Source: SG8-30 sp964406445 (GTDB taxonomy: Bacteria > Pseudomonadota > Gammaproteobacteria > Steroidobacterales > Steroidobacteraceae). Taken from it: a stretch of DNA of 5,645 bases. This document shows, piece by piece, positions 5,084 to 5,645 of this stretch (its first letter is position 1; every line of letters starts with the position of its first letter). The stretch covers positions 1 through 5,645 of the forward strand of contig CAYORU010000066.1 in assembly GCA_964406445.1 (NCBI GenBank), read 5' to 3'. The position numbers were made by a program, and so were the translations under genes. The notes beneath the pieces were generated by a model that made no database searches, had not been told where the DNA came from, and worked only from the letters and a program-made list of their open reading frames with translations.

Positions 5084-5551
5084 ATGACCGCAGAAGACGT
5101 CCTCGCCGAGCTTGGGGCCCGGGTCGGACAGGAGATCCACGTCAGCGACTGGATCGAGGTCACCCAGGACCGGGTCGACGCCTTCGCGGAGGCCACCGGC
5201 GACCGCCAGTGGATCCACGTCGATCCCGCGCGCGCGGCGCGCGAGTCGCCGTACGGCGGGCCGATCGCGCACGGTTACTTCACGCTGTCGCTGTACCCGG
5301 CGCTGCGCGGACTCGTCGACGAATCGCGACCGCCGCTGCCGGGTGTCAAGCGCGTGATCAACTACGGCATCAACAAGCTGCGTTTCCCGAACGCCGTGCG
5401 GGTCGGCGCGAGGGTCCGCGCGCGCTGCACGCTGGCCGCCATCGAGCCCATCGCGGGCGGGCTGCAGTCCACCGAGTCGGTCGCCATCGAGGTCGAGAAC
5501 GAAGCCAAACCCGCCTGTGCCGCCGAACTGATCATGCGCCTGTACTTCTGA
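5084..5551 (+). CDS. MaoC/HtdZ-like (R)-specific enoyl-CoA hydratase
   Basis: The 155-residue single hot-dog-fold protein belongs to the MaoC-like dehydratase superfamily, in the branch that includes NodN and mycobacterial Rv0130 (HtdZ). The hydratase-2 motif is ATGDRQWIHVDPARA (37-51), with the likely catalytic pair Asp40 and His45. GGPIAHGYFTLSLYP (58-72), INYGINKLRFPNAVRVG (92-108) and KPACAAELIMR (142-152) match that branch closely from memory. Such enzymes hydrate trans-2-enoyl-CoA to (R)-3-hydroxyacyl-CoA, the substrate of PhaC, so here it may play a PhaJ-like monomer-supply role. The role is inferred from position; many NodN-like members are uncharacterised. GGAG (5073-5076) lies 7 nt before the ATG. 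It follows phaC by 40 nt on the same strand with no visible terminator and is probably in the phaEC operon. Confidence 0.88.
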   Translation: MTAEDVLAELGARVGQEIHVSDWIEVTQDRVDAFAEATGDRQWIHVDPARAARESPYGGPIAHGYFTLSLYPALRGLVDESRPPLPGVKRVINYGINKLRFPNAVRVGARVRARCTLAAIEPIAGGLQSTESVAIEVENEAKPACAAELIMRLYF

Positions 5552-5568
5552 CCCCGGACGATCCACGC

Positions 5569-5645
5569 ATGACGACCCTGGTCCGCCGCCTCGTGACGCT
5601 CGCCGTGGTGCTCGCGCTCGCGGGCGCCCTCGCGTGGGTCTACGC
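5569..5645 (+). CDS. Start of a membrane-anchored or exported protein (partial)
   Basis: Only the first 25 codons are in the window; the gene continues past the right edge. The visible N-terminus has the form of a signal peptide or membrane anchor: MTTLVRRL with two arginines, then a hydrophobic run VTLAVVLALAGALAWVYA (9-26). It starts 17 nt after the hydratase stop, on the same strand, and is probably cotranscribed. The ribosome binding site is weak (CGGACGA about 7 nt upstream). GC content and third-position G/C preference match the neighbours. The product cannot be identified from this fragment. Confidence 0.6.
   Translation, partial: MTTLVRRLVTLAVVLALAGALAWVY

Noticed and set aside
3739..5196. 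Long minus-strand open frame (485 codons) opposite phaE, phaC and the hydratase start
   Set aside because: It is antisense to phaC, whose catalytic motifs are all intact, and its translation is Arg/Ala/Val/Asp-rich without any family signature.
1..5645. CRISPR array, tRNA, rRNA, insertion sequence or phage element
   Set aside because: No regularly spaced repeats, no tRNA-like cloverleaf, no transposase or integrase motif and no terminal inverted repeats were seen on either strand.

Overview
The window is high-GC (roughly 70% by eye) bacterial DNA carrying a compact polyhydroxyalkanoate (PHA) storage locus. The two-subunit class III synthase (PhaE + PhaC), with PhaR and a short phasin, is typical of Gammaproteobacteria such as purple sulfur bacteria and relatives. 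That assignment is inference from gene content; there is no rRNA or other lineage marker here.

Layout. Two divergent transcription units flank a 252-bp control region (2896-3148). The left unit, on the minus strand, reads phasin (2536-2895), intrinsic terminator (2476-2509), phaR (1923-2441), then a TPR-sulfotransferase fusion (49-1881). The right unit, on the plus strand, reads phaE (3149-3973), phaC (3970-5043, overlapping phaE by the four bases ATGA), a MaoC/HtdZ-like enoyl-CoA hydratase (5084-5551), and the first 25 codons of a gene with a membrane-anchor or signal sequence (from 5569) that runs off the right edge. Bases 1-48 hold no supported gene.

How it works together. PhaEC polymerises (R)-3-hydroxyacyl-CoA into granules, and the phasin coats them. 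PhaR is expected to repress the phasin gene (and usually its own) until it is titrated onto nascent granules. The MaoC-like protein could supply (R)-3-hydroxyacyl-CoA from enoyl-CoA. No phaA or phaB is present, so the acetyl-CoA route must be encoded elsewhere or be absent. The role of the TPR-sulfotransferase in this setting is unknown.

The least expected observations are regulatory. A nine-base motif, TTGCGNTGC on the minus strand, occurs three times in the window by manual scan, each time in non-coding DNA: over the -35 of the phasin promoter, over the -35 of a candidate phaR promoter, and in the phaE leader. It is a good candidate PhaR operator. In addition, both minus-strand promoters place their -10 box 6-7 nt before an in-frame ATG, so phaR looks leaderless and the phasin may have two starts. 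No wholly new system was found; the protein-coding part is a recognisable PHA cluster with an unusual sulfotransferase neighbour.
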